Assembly (NCBI GenBank): GCA_013695005.1
Contig: JACDBJ010000441.1
Location: 1 to 8,167 of the forward strand
From: Pseudonocardiales bacterium
GTDB taxonomy: Bacteria; Actinomycetota; Actinomycetes; Mycobacteriales; Pseudonocardiaceae
Reading direction: 5' to 3'
Length of the DNA stretch: 8,167 bases
The translations under genes were made by a program, and so were the position numbers. The notes beneath the pieces are model-generated. The model ran no database searches. It was not told the origin of the DNA and saw only the letters and a list, made by a program, of their open reading frames with translations. The number at the start of each line of letters is the position of its first letter. Within the stretch, counting starts at the first letter, position 1. Below, piece after piece: positions 1 to 7,957 of this stretch.

Positions 1-612
1 GTCCGGCGGGCCGGCGCGGTGGCGGTGCCGCTGTGGCATGCCGACGCCGACCTGCACGGGGTGGACGCCGTGATCGTGCCGGGCGGGTTCTCCTACGGCG
101 ATTACCTGCGGGCCGGCGCGATCGCCCGCTTCGCGCCGGTGATGGGTCCGGTGTTGGACGCGGCCCGCGGCGGGATGCCGGTACTGGGTATCTGCAACGG
201 CTTCCAGATCCTGTGCGAGGCCGGGCTGCTGCCGGGCGCGCTGGTGCGCAACGCCGGCCTGCATTTTGTCTGCCGGGACCAGCGGCTGCGGGTGGGGCAG
301 GCGGATACCGCGTGGACGTCCGGCTACGAGCCGGGTGCGGAGATCGTCATCCCGGTCAAGCACGCCGAGGGCCAGTACGTGGCGCACGCCGACACGCTGA
401 GCGAGCTGGAGGCCGACGGCCGGGTGGTGTTCCGCTACCTCGGCCGGAGCCCCAACGGCGCGGCCGCGGACATCGCCGGGGTGTGCTCGGCGAACCGCCG
501 CGTGGTCGGGCTGATGCCGCACCCGGAGCACGCCATCGACGAGCTGACCGGCCCCTCCGCGGACGGGCTCGCGATGTTCACCTCCGCCCTCGCCAGCCTC
601 GCCGGAGCATGA
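1..612 (+). CDS. purQ: Phosphoribosylformylglycinamidine synthase subunit PurQ (5' truncated by window edge)
   Basis: Glutaminase subunit of FGAM synthase (purine biosynthesis, step 4). It hydrolyses glutamine and passes ammonia to PurL in the cytosolic PurS-PurQ-PurL complex. The frame is open from base 1, where it already reads VRRAGAVAVPLWHADADL, so the gene starts left of the window; by comparison with the usual PurQ N-terminus I estimate some 20-25 residues are missing, and an internal ATG or GTG is not the real start. Class I amidotransferase hallmarks are intact: the oxyanion region PGGFSYGDYLRAGAIA, the nucleophile Cys in GICNGFQIL (codon 193-195), and the catalytic His and Glu in MPHPEHA (codons 520-522 and 526-528). 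The stop is TGA at 610-612. Almost every third position is G or C until the last two codons (GGA GCA). purL normally follows directly in actinobacteria; here it begins about 2.2 kb further on. Confidence 0.96.
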   Translation, partial: VRRAGAVAVPLWHADADLHGVDAVIVPGGFSYGDYLRAGAIARFAPVMGPVLDAARGGMPVLGICNGFQILCEAGLLPGALVRNAGLHFVCRDQRLRVGQADTAWTSGYEPGAEIVIPVKHAEGQYVAHADTLSELEADGRVVFRYLGRSPNGAAADIAGVCSANRRVVGLMPHPEHAIDELTGPSADGLAMFTSALASLAGA

Positions 613-621
613 AGCCGAGAC

Positions 622-679
622 TGCTAGTTTGCTACTCCTCCACGCCATAAGTGCTACTTTTTGGCCACAAAGTAGCACT
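622..679. promoter_or_regulatory. Candidate operator of the fic gene: 11-bp inverted repeat plus extra half-sites
   Basis: A perfect inverted repeat has arms at 650-660 (AGTGCTACTTT) and 669-679 (AAAGTAGCACT) around an 8-nt spacer. The core TGCTACT also occurs as a direct copy at 630-636, and a one-mismatch copy, TGCTAGT, lies at 622-628. The repeat sits between the purQ stop and the fic start, and the Fic protein carries a C-terminal winged helix, so autoregulation is a natural reading (inference). A possible -10 hexamer, TACTTT (655-660), lies inside the left arm, but I see no convincing -35 partner. A purQ terminator is the alternative. It is less likely because the stem is AT-rich for this genome and no T-tract follows the right arm. 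Confidence 0.55.
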
Positions 680-694
680 GCAACAGAACGCGGC

Positions 695-700
695 AGGAGA
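695..700 (+). promoter_or_regulatory. Ribosome binding site that fixes the TTG start of fic
   Basis: AGGAGA ends 7 nt before the TTG at 708. It is the clearest Shine-Dalgarno sequence in the window and decides in favour of the unusual TTG start, since no ATG or GTG lies in frame at a better distance. Confidence 0.75.
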
Positions 701-707
701 GTAGACG

Positions 708-1868
708 TTGGACGAGGAGTCATTCGCTCCGTCGCAGCGGCAATACGCGACCCGCGCTGATGAAGGTTACGTCGCGTTCGCGCCGCCAGCGCTCCCGCCC
801 GATCTGCTCCTCGACGACGGCACCATTGCAGCTCTGTCTGCAGCTGACCGTGCTATTGGCGAGTTGGCCGGGGCCGGGCGCACTCTCCCCCACCCAGAAT
901 TGCTGGCGGGTGTCCTGGTGCGCCGCGAGGCGGTGTTGTCGAGCCGGATCGAAGGCACGCAAGCATCACTGTCAGAACTCGCACTCTTCGAGGCAGAGGA
1001 GGTCCGACGACCTGCCAGCGACGTGAACGAGGTGCTGAACTACGTCGCCGCGGTGCAGCACGTGCTGGACCCGAACAGGGCGCTGCCGCTGAGTTTGCGG
1101 CTGCTGCGTGAGGCACATGAAGTCCTGCTGAGTGGCGTCCGCGGCGGACACGCCACACCCGGAGAGTTCCGACGGAGCCAGAGCTGGATCGGGGCTCCGG
1201 GCTGCACGCTGATCGACGCAACCTACGTCCCACCTCCGCCCGAAGCCCTGTGGAGGTGTCTGGACGCCTTCGAGAAGTTTCTGCACAGTGAGCGGGTCCG
1301 GCCTCCCCTCGTCGACATCGCGTGCCTCCACTACCAATTCGAGGCGATTCACCCCTTCCTGGACGGCAACGGGCGCATCGGACGTCTGCTCTGCATACTT
1401 CTGATGGTCGAGTGGGGCTTGTTGCCGGCTCCGCTGCTGGACCTATCCGCCTATCTGGAGCCGAGGCGGGACGCGTACTACGGCGGTCTGCTGCGAGTGT
1501 CGACACACGGTGATTGGCTGCAGTGGATCGGGTTCTTCCTCAGCGCTGTCGCGGCTCAGGCAACTGATGCCGTCCGTCGGGCGCGCCGGCTGCAGCGCCT
1601 TCGGGAGCAGTACCGCGCGACCGTGACAACGCCGCGGGCGTCCAGCCTGTTGCCGCAGTTGGTCGATGCGCTCTTCGCTACACCCGCGCTGACGGTCACC
1701 CGCGCTCAACGCTTGCTGGGAGTCAGCCGCCGCGCTGCCTCGCTGAACGTAGAAAAGTTGGTGGCGGCCGGGATCGTCGATGAGGTTGTCGGATCCACCA
1801 GGGCTCGGGTGTTCCTGGCGCGCGGCGTTCTCGCAGTGCTGGACGAGGCCGATCCCGGCTCCGACTGA
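708..1868 (+). CDS. Fic family AMP-transferase (class II) with C-terminal winged helix
   Basis: Fic proteins transfer AMP from ATP to hydroxyl side chains of target proteins, and some also remove it; the target here is unknown. The protein has 386 residues. An N-terminal Fic_N region (about 25-115) carries the inhibitory motif S78-x-x-x-E82-G83 (SSRIEGT). Its position before the Fic core marks class II, in which the Glu blocks the ATP gamma-phosphate site. The Fic core (about 120-270) has the full active-site motif HPFLDGNGRIGR at 215-226, with catalytic His215. Residues about 315-375 form a winged helix-turn-helix (LTVTRAQRLLGVSRRAASLNVEKLVAAGIV). No signal peptide or membrane segment is seen. 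The TTG start is chosen for the AGGAGA at 695-700. Third positions are less G/C-rich than in the pur genes (14 of the first 20 codons), which suggests acquisition. All key residues are present, so the enzyme should be active but self-inhibited. Control is probably through the inverted repeat upstream. Confidence 0.93.
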   Translation: MDEESFAPSQRQYATRADEGYVAFAPPALPPDLLLDDGTIAALSAADRAIGELAGAGRTLPHPELLAGVLVRREAVLSSRIEGTQASLSELALFEAEEVRRPASDVNEVLNYVAAVQHVLDPNRALPLSLRLLREAHEVLLSGVRGGHATPGEFRRSQSWIGAPGCTLIDATYVPPPPEALWRCLDAFEKFLHSERVRPPLVDIACLHYQFEAIHPFLDGNGRIGRLLCILLMVEWGLLPAPLLDLSAYLEPRRDAYYGGLLRVSTHGDWLQWIGFFLSAVAAQATDAVRRARRLQRLREQYRATVTTPRASSLLPQLVDALFATPALTVTRAQRLLGVSRRAASLNVEKLVAAGIVDEVVGSTRARVFLARGVLAVLDEADPGSD

Positions 1869-1878
1869 ATTGCGCCGA

Positions 1879-1911
1879 GGCTGAGTAGGCCCTGAGTAAT
1901 CAGACTCAGCC
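1879..1911 (+). terminator. Stem-loop behind fic: terminator or toxin-antitoxin operator
   Basis: GGCTGAGT (1879-1886) pairs perfectly with ACTCAGCC (1904-1911). Inside, CTGA (1892-1895) pairs with TCAG (1900-1903) around a GTAA tetraloop of the stable GNRA class, leaving AGGCC as a one-sided bulge. The stem begins 10 nt after the fic stop, a fitting place for a terminator, although no T-tract follows. The same DNA contains two direct CTGAGTA copies exactly 11 bp apart (1881-1887 and 1892-1898) and an inverted CTCAG just upstream of the toxin-antitoxin -35 element, so binding by the antitoxin is an alternative. Confidence 0.4.
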
Positions 1912-1922
1912 GCTGCCCTCGC

Positions 1923-1951
1923 GTGACAGCGACGGCTTAGCTGACTAGAAT
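1923..1951 (+). promoter_or_regulatory. Promoter of the toxin-antitoxin operon, probably giving a leaderless mRNA
   Basis: A -35 hexamer GTGACA (1923-1928) and a -10 hexamer TAGAAT (1946-1951) are separated by 17 nt; each differs from the vegetative-sigma consensus by one base. Transcription would begin near 1958-1959, and the antitoxin ATG is at 1959-1961. No Shine-Dalgarno sequence stands at a usable distance (AGGG at 1953-1956 is only 2 nt from the ATG), which agrees with leaderless translation, common in actinobacteria. Confidence 0.6.
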
Positions 1952-1958
1952 TAGGGTC

Positions 1959-2231
1959 ATGACGACGCTGCCGCTTGCAGAGGTGAAAGCCCGGCTCTCT
2001 GCTGTGCTCGATGAGCTCGGTTTGACCCACGAGCGGGTTGTCATCACTCGGAACGGTCGGCCGGAAGCGGTCCTGCTGTCGCTGGACGACCTCGAGTCGA
2101 TCGAGGAGACCATCGATGTGCTCGCGACCCCCGGCCTGAGGGACCAGCTCGACGCTGCCGCGGCGGAGATCGAACGTGGTGACTGGATCAGCGCCGAGGA
2201 GCTTGCTCAGCGCCACCGCGGGCCACGGTGA
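1959..2231 (+). CDS. Phd/YefM family antitoxin
   Basis: This 90-residue protein is the antitoxin of a type II pair. In this family the N-terminal half dimerises and binds operator DNA, and the C-terminal tail wraps around and blocks the cognate toxin. The family pattern is clear: MTTLPLAEVKARLSAVLDEL (1-20), then the beta-strand segment VVITRNGRPEAVLLSLDDLE (27-46), the most conserved part. The C-terminal third (about 55-90) is charged and probably flexible, with the segment ERGDWISAEEL often seen in antitoxins paired with RelE-type toxins. The ATG at 1959 is chosen because the protein starts at the usual family position and a strong promoter ends 7 nt upstream. It overlaps the toxin gene by 4 nt. 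Autorepression, strengthened by the toxin complex, is the family rule. The direct repeats at 1881-1898 are one candidate operator site. Confidence 0.92.
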   Translation: MTTLPLAEVKARLSAVLDELGLTHERVVITRNGRPEAVLLSLDDLESIEETIDVLATPGLRDQLDAAAAEIERGDWISAEELAQRHRGPR

Positions 2232-2506
2232 CAGCAGAGCCCAGATGGCAACTGCGGATGGCGGGCAGCGCCGAGCGCGCTCTGAGCAAGCTCCCCGACA
2301 AGGCCGCCGCAGCCGTCATCGAGTTCATCCTGGGCCCGCTGCTGGATGCGCCCCGTCGCGTGGGCAAACCACTACGGGGTGACCAGGCCGGGCGTTGGGC
2401 GGCGCGCCGCGGCCCGTACCGGGTGATCTATGAGCTGGACGAGGCCGAGCATGCGGTGCGGCTGCTCCATCTCGACCACCGCGCGAACGTCTACCGGCCG
2501 CGCTGA
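2228..2506 (+). CDS. RelE/ParE superfamily toxin
   Basis: This 92-residue basic protein is the toxin partner of the preceding Phd/YefM antitoxin. RelE members cleave mRNA in the ribosomal A site, while ParE members poison gyrase; this sequence reads more like the RelE branch. Signs are the N-terminal helices (SAERALSKLPDKAAAAVIEF, 14-33), the segment KPLRGDQAGRWAARRGPYRVIYEL (47-70) and the C-terminal strand HLDHRANVYR (81-90). Arg60, Arg61, Tyr64, Arg65, His84, Arg85 and Tyr89 lie where the family has its RNA-binding and catalytic residues, so the toxin looks intact. The GTG start is embedded in the antitoxin stop (GTGA, 2228-2231) without a Shine-Dalgarno sequence, which indicates translational coupling and keeps toxin output below antitoxin. 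An internal ATG in frame at codon 11 would remove the first strand and is unlikely. Confidence 0.92.
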   Translation: MTAEPRWQLRMAGSAERALSKLPDKAAAAVIEFILGPLLDAPRRVGKPLRGDQAGRWAARRGPYRVIYELDEAEHAVRLLHLDHRANVYRPR

Positions 2507-2781
2507 CGGCGCCGCCGGACGCCCCATGATCGTGGCGAAAGGTACGTCAGAGTCGTCCGGACGGCGGTGGTGCCGCTCGCAGTGATCTTGGCCTCGTCAG
2601 GCGTCCGTAGCGATCAGCCAGGACGGCGAGCAGCGTGCCTCTACGCGAACCTGCTCTGGTTCGAGCCCGAGGCTCTGCACGTCCATCGCTGCCATCCGCT
2701 CAGCCAACCAGATCATGCGGCTCGTCGGCTGCCCCGCCGTCGCCCGCCGCCGCCGCGATGCTCGTGCGTACGCTCGGTGTC
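2507..2781. other. Non-coding spacer between toxin gene and purL
   Basis: I find no convincing gene, Shine-Dalgarno sequence or promoter here. The part nearest the toxin has a symmetrical layout: TGATCGTGGC (2527-2536) and its near copy TGATCTTGGC (2583-2592) flank the perfect palindrome CGTCCGGACG (2554-2563). CCGCCG (2512-2517) can also pair with CGGCGG (2562-2567). It could be a dispersed intergenic repeat or a weak terminator of the toxin-antitoxin operon. The purL frame stays open upstream to 2635, but that translation does not look like protein. Confidence 0.6.
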
Positions 2782-5103
<2,322 letters not shown>

Positions 5104-5107
5104 GCCC

Positions 5108-5530
5108 GTGTCCACACCCGGGTCCACCCCGCGCCGAGTCGGCCCGCGCGACCTGCCCGCCGCGTTGTCTACGGTGGCGGAATGGCTGGCCGAGGACTAC
5201 TCCGGTTCCGACCCGGACCGCTCGCTGGTCGCCGCCGGTGTGCGGTCGAGCCTGCGGGCGCTGGCCGCCGAGGCGCCGGGTCGCACCGTGGAGGTGCGGG
5301 TGCCGCCGTTCGGTGTGGTGCAGTGCATCGCGCAGCCCGACGACGGGCGGTCCGCCGACCGCGGACATTCCCGCGGTACCCCGCCCAACGTGGTGCAGAC
5401 CGACGCCCGCACCTGGCTGCGGCTCATCGTCGGCGCATGCAGCTGGGACGAGGCGCTGGCCTCCGGACGAGTCGAGGTGTCCGGAATCAGGGCCGCGGAA
5501 ATCGCAACGCACTTGCCGCTCGCTCGTTGA
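5108..5530 (+). CDS. Sterol carrier family protein (bacterial SCP-like domain)
   Basis: This 140-residue protein is a small actinobacterial type usually annotated as 'sterol carrier family protein'; its biochemical role is not established. Recognisable segments are a helical N-terminal part (RDLPAALSTVAEWLAED, 14-30), VRSSLRALAAEAPGRTVEVRVPPFGVVQC (45-73), RGTPPNVVQTDARTWLRLIVG (89-109) and a last part WDEALASGRVEVSGIRAAEI (113-132), matching the SCP2-like lipid-binding fold. Residues 75-88 form a polar insertion or loop. No signal peptide or membrane segment is seen. GTG 5108 is chosen because it lies 4 nt after the purL stop and removes an implausible Pro/Arg/Ser-rich extension that would overlap purL. 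Only a weak GGCGG (5095-5099) precedes it, so translation is probably coupled to purL. This position after purL recurs in actinobacteria, which suggests co-transcription rather than a shared reaction. Confidence 0.85.
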   Translation: MSTPGSTPRRVGPRDLPAALSTVAEWLAEDYSGSDPDRSLVAAGVRSSLRALAAEAPGRTVEVRVPPFGVVQCIAQPDDGRSADRGHSRGTPPNVVQTDARTWLRLIVGACSWDEALASGRVEVSGIRAAEIATHLPLAR

Positions 5531-5724
5531 ATGTCGAACCGGGTCCTGGCGCGATTCTGCCGTCAAAGCACGATCTGGCCGGCCTCCCGTAAAGGCATTC
5601 GTGTCGACCCCTCCCTCTTTAGGTGGGCAAATGGATCGACTTGGTAGCGAAGGGGCTGTGGTGGCACGACGATTAGGCCGAAGGGCTCTGGACAAGCGAC
5701 AAACGGGCGAGGGATGGTGATGGG
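5531..5724. other. Intergenic region upstream of the cyclic di-GMP gene
   Basis: No gene or RNA family is recognised. I looked for the conserved blocks of the GEMM cyclic di-GMP riboswitch and did not see them. An imperfect direct repeat, CGAAGGGGCTGTGG (5648-5661) and CGAAGGGCTCTGG (5679-5691), spaced 31 bp, could be a regulator site. There is no terminator with a T-tract behind the SCP gene. GAGGG at 5709-5713 is a poorly spaced candidate Shine-Dalgarno sequence for the next gene. Confidence 0.5.
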
Positions 5725-7845
5725 TTGGTTGCGGTGAGCCACGCGAATCCCCCTCAACCTCTCGCCGAGTTCGTCAGGGAGTGGCTCGACGCGTTACTGG
5801 AGCATGCTCCGGCCGCCGACGCCGCCACCCGAACAGAGGTCAGCCAGGTGCTGACCGGCCTGACCTCCGGGCTGGGCGCCGTGCTGCTCGCTCCGACGCT
5901 CTGCCCCACGGAGGCTCGCGAGCTCGGAGCCGGGTTGGCCGGCACCAGGCTTCGGAACGCCGACGTCCTGCCGGCCAGCATGCGGATGATCCGACACTGG
6001 GTGCCGCAGGTCTTCGGTCTCACCGGGACCGACCACGCCTTGCGGCTGGTCGAAGTGCTCGACGAGCTGGCCGCCGGATACGGCGAGGCGTTGAGCGAGC
6101 GGAGCCGCACCGAGCACGAGGAGCTGCTCAGGGCGATGCTCGACGCGGAGAGCCACGTCGAGCTGGGGGAGAGCGAGGCGCGCTTCCGAACCATCTTCAC
6201 CGAGGCAGCCGTCGGGATCGGTCTGGCCCGGATGGACGGCAAGGTGCTCGACATCAACCCCGCGATGCTCAAGATGTTCGGCCTCACCGAACGGTTGCCG
6301 GACACCGGGCGGGTCACCGACTACGTGCACCCGGACGACATGCCGAAGTTCGGCGAGCTGTACGGCGAGCTCGTCGGGGGCCAGCGCGACACGATCCGGA
6401 TGGAGATCCGGTTCCTTCGGATGGACCGCACGGTCCTGTGGGCGTACCTCACCGCGTCGCTCGTGCGTACCGCGGACGGCTCACCGAGCCACCTCGTCGC
6501 CGTCATCGAGGACCTCACCGAACGGGTCCGCCTCCGGACCCGGCTGGAGCACCAGACCTACCACGACCAGCTGACCCGGCTGCCCAACCGGTCGGCCACC
6601 GAGGAACGGCTGCGCTGGATGTTCTCCGACACGTCCCCGGTGAGCCGGGTCGGGCTGTGCGCGCTGAACCTCGACGGCTTCCGCGCCATCAACGACAGCC
6701 TCGGCCACGGCGTCGGGGACCGATTGCTGCTCGCGGTGGCCTCCCGGCTGCAGATGGCCGCCAGCGGCGGACATCTGATCACCCGAACGGGTGGGGATGA
6801 GTTCGCGGTCCTCATCCAGGACCCGGGCCACGTCGAGGAGCTGACCGACCTGGCCGAACGGGTACTGGACAGCCTGCAGCGCCCGGTGGTGGTCGGCGCC
6901 CACGAGCTGACCGTGTCGGCGTGCATCGGCATCGCCGTGGCGGATGTCGAGAGCAGCCGACCCGCCGAGCTGACCCGGTCGGCGGAGGTGGCGCTGTCCC
7001 GGGCCAAGGCCGAGGGTCGCGGCCGCAGGTGCCTGTTCGACCCCGAACGCGACGCTGGCGTCGCGCATCGGTTCGCGCTGATGGCGCGGATGCCCTCTGC
7101 GGTCAGCCACGACGAGTTCCGCCTGCTCTACCAACCGCTGGTGTCGCTGGCCGACGGCCGGCTGGCCGGCGTGGAGGCGCTGGTGCGCTGGCAGCACCCG
7201 CAGTGGGGAATGCTCGCGCCGAGCCGGTTCATCGAGCTCGCCGAGCGCAGCGGCACGATCGTGGCCCTCGGCCGCTGGGTGCTTGCGCAGGCGTGCATGC
7301 AGGGCAAACAGTGGGCCGTTGAGTTCGGCGACCGCGCGCCCTACGTCAGCGTGAACGTCGCGACTCAGCAGCTGGCCGAGCCGTCGCTGGTGACCGACGT
7401 CGTGCAGGTGCTGCGCGACACCGGGCTGGAACCGCACCGGCTGCAGCTGGAGATCACCGAGCGGGCCGTGATCGACGAGGAGTCCGGCGCGCTGGACGCG
7501 CTCGGCGCCCTCAAGCAGCTCGGCATCCGGCTGGCCATCGACGACTTCGGCACCGGCTACTCCAGCCTGTCCTACCTCAGCCGCTTCCCGTGGGACGCGT
7601 TGAAGATCGACGGCTCGTTCATCGAGGGTCTACGCACCGTGGAGACCTTCGACCCACGGGCGGACAAGATCGTCGAGGCGCTGATCTCCATGGCTCACGC
7701 GCTCGGGCTCGAGGTCACCGCGGAGTGGGTGGAGACCAAGGCGCAGTCCGAGCGGCTCGCGGCGTTGGGGTGCGAGACCGGGCAGGGGCGTCTGTTCGGC
7801 GACGCGGTGCTCGCCGCCGAGGTCGAAGCGCTGCTCCGCGGCTGA
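5725..7845 (+). CDS. PAS-GGDEF-EAL bifunctional cyclic di-GMP cyclase/phosphodiesterase
   Basis: GGDEF domains make cyclic di-GMP from two GTP and EAL domains hydrolyse it to pGpG. The 706 residues hold an unassigned helical N-terminal domain (about 8-145), a PAS domain (about 150-267, FRTIFTEAAVGIGLARMDGKVLDINPAML onward), GGDEF (about 275-440) and EAL (about 455-705). The cyclase site is complete: LDGFRAINDSLGHGVGD (316-332) and TGGDEF (355-360). The RxxD inhibitory site is absent; SGGH stands in its place (347-350). The EAL domain keeps EAL (484-486), Asn544, EITE (576-579), IDDFGTG (605-611), Lys627 and both Glu of AEWVE (666-670), but Trp668 replaces the usual Gly, and QGRLFGDA replaces the common QGY/FxxxRP ending. 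No membrane segment is predicted, so it is cytosolic. TTG 5725 and GTG 5734 are both possible starts; neither has a well-placed Shine-Dalgarno sequence. Codon 24 is TTA (5794-5796), rare in such genomes. Confidence 0.93.
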   Translation: MVAVSHANPPQPLAEFVREWLDALLEHAPAADAATRTEVSQVLTGLTSGLGAVLLAPTLCPTEARELGAGLAGTRLRNADVLPASMRMIRHWVPQVFGLTGTDHALRLVEVLDELAAGYGEALSERSRTEHEELLRAMLDAESHVELGESEARFRTIFTEAAVGIGLARMDGKVLDINPAMLKMFGLTERLPDTGRVTDYVHPDDMPKFGELYGELVGGQRDTIRMEIRFLRMDRTVLWAYLTASLVRTADGSPSHLVAVIEDLTERVRLRTRLEHQTYHDQLTRLPNRSATEERLRWMFSDTSPVSRVGLCALNLDGFRAINDSLGHGVGDRLLLAVASRLQMAASGGHLITRTGGDEFAVLIQDPGHVEELTDLAERVLDSLQRPVVVGAHELTVSACIGIAVADVESSRPAELTRSAEVALSRAKAEGRGRRCLFDPERDAGVAHRFALMARMPSAVSHDEFRLLYQPLVSLADGRLAGVEALVRWQHPQWGMLAPSRFIELAERSGTIVALGRWVLAQACMQGKQWAVEFGDRAPYVSVNVATQQLAEPSLVTDVVQVLRDTGLEPHRLQLEITERAVIDEESGALDALGALKQLGIRLAIDDFGTGYSSLSYLSRFPWDALKIDGSFIEGLRTVETFDPRADKIVEALISMAHALGLEVTAEWVETKAQSERLAALGCETGQGRLFGDAVLAAEVEALLRG

Positions 7846-7957
7846 GCTGTGTCACCCGCGACCCGGCCCTTCGCGATGCGACGAGCGGGACCGCCCCGTT
7901 CGAAACCCCGGTCAAGGACCACGACCCATCCTGCTCACGGAGACTCGTCAAGTCGGT
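7846..7957. other. Spacer between convergent genes
   Basis: This 112-bp stretch lies between two stop codons facing each other. A short stem CGCGA/TCGCG (7857-7861 and 7871-7875) lies 12 nt after the GGDEF-EAL stop and GGTC/GACC (7910-7913 and 7917-7920) further on. Both are too short to call a terminator with confidence. Confidence 0.5.

Noticed and set aside
669..690. The fic-upstream palindrome as a rho-independent terminator of purQ
   Set aside because: No T-tract follows the right arm, the stem is AT-rich, and extra half-sites fit an operator better. It is not fully excluded.
2597..2716. 39-residue minus-strand frame starting MIWLAERMAAMDV in the toxin-purL spacer
   Set aside because: Composition is plausible, but there is no Shine-Dalgarno sequence, no recognisable family and no promoter. 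The length is within what chance gives in GC-rich DNA.
2635..2781. Upstream extension of the purL frame by 49 codons
   Set aside because: The translation is an Arg/Ser/Pro-rich sequence unlike any PurL N-terminus, and the G/C third-position pattern begins only near 2782.
5581..5724. Possible cyclic di-GMP riboswitch ahead of the GGDEF-EAL gene
   Set aside because: The conserved blocks and tetraloop-receptor layout of the GEMM class are not seen.
7892..7912. GTTCGAAAC, resembling a tRNA T-loop, in the spacer after the GGDEF-EAL gene
   Set aside because: The bases on either side (CCCC and CCCC) cannot form the T-stem, and no acceptor or anticodon arm is present.
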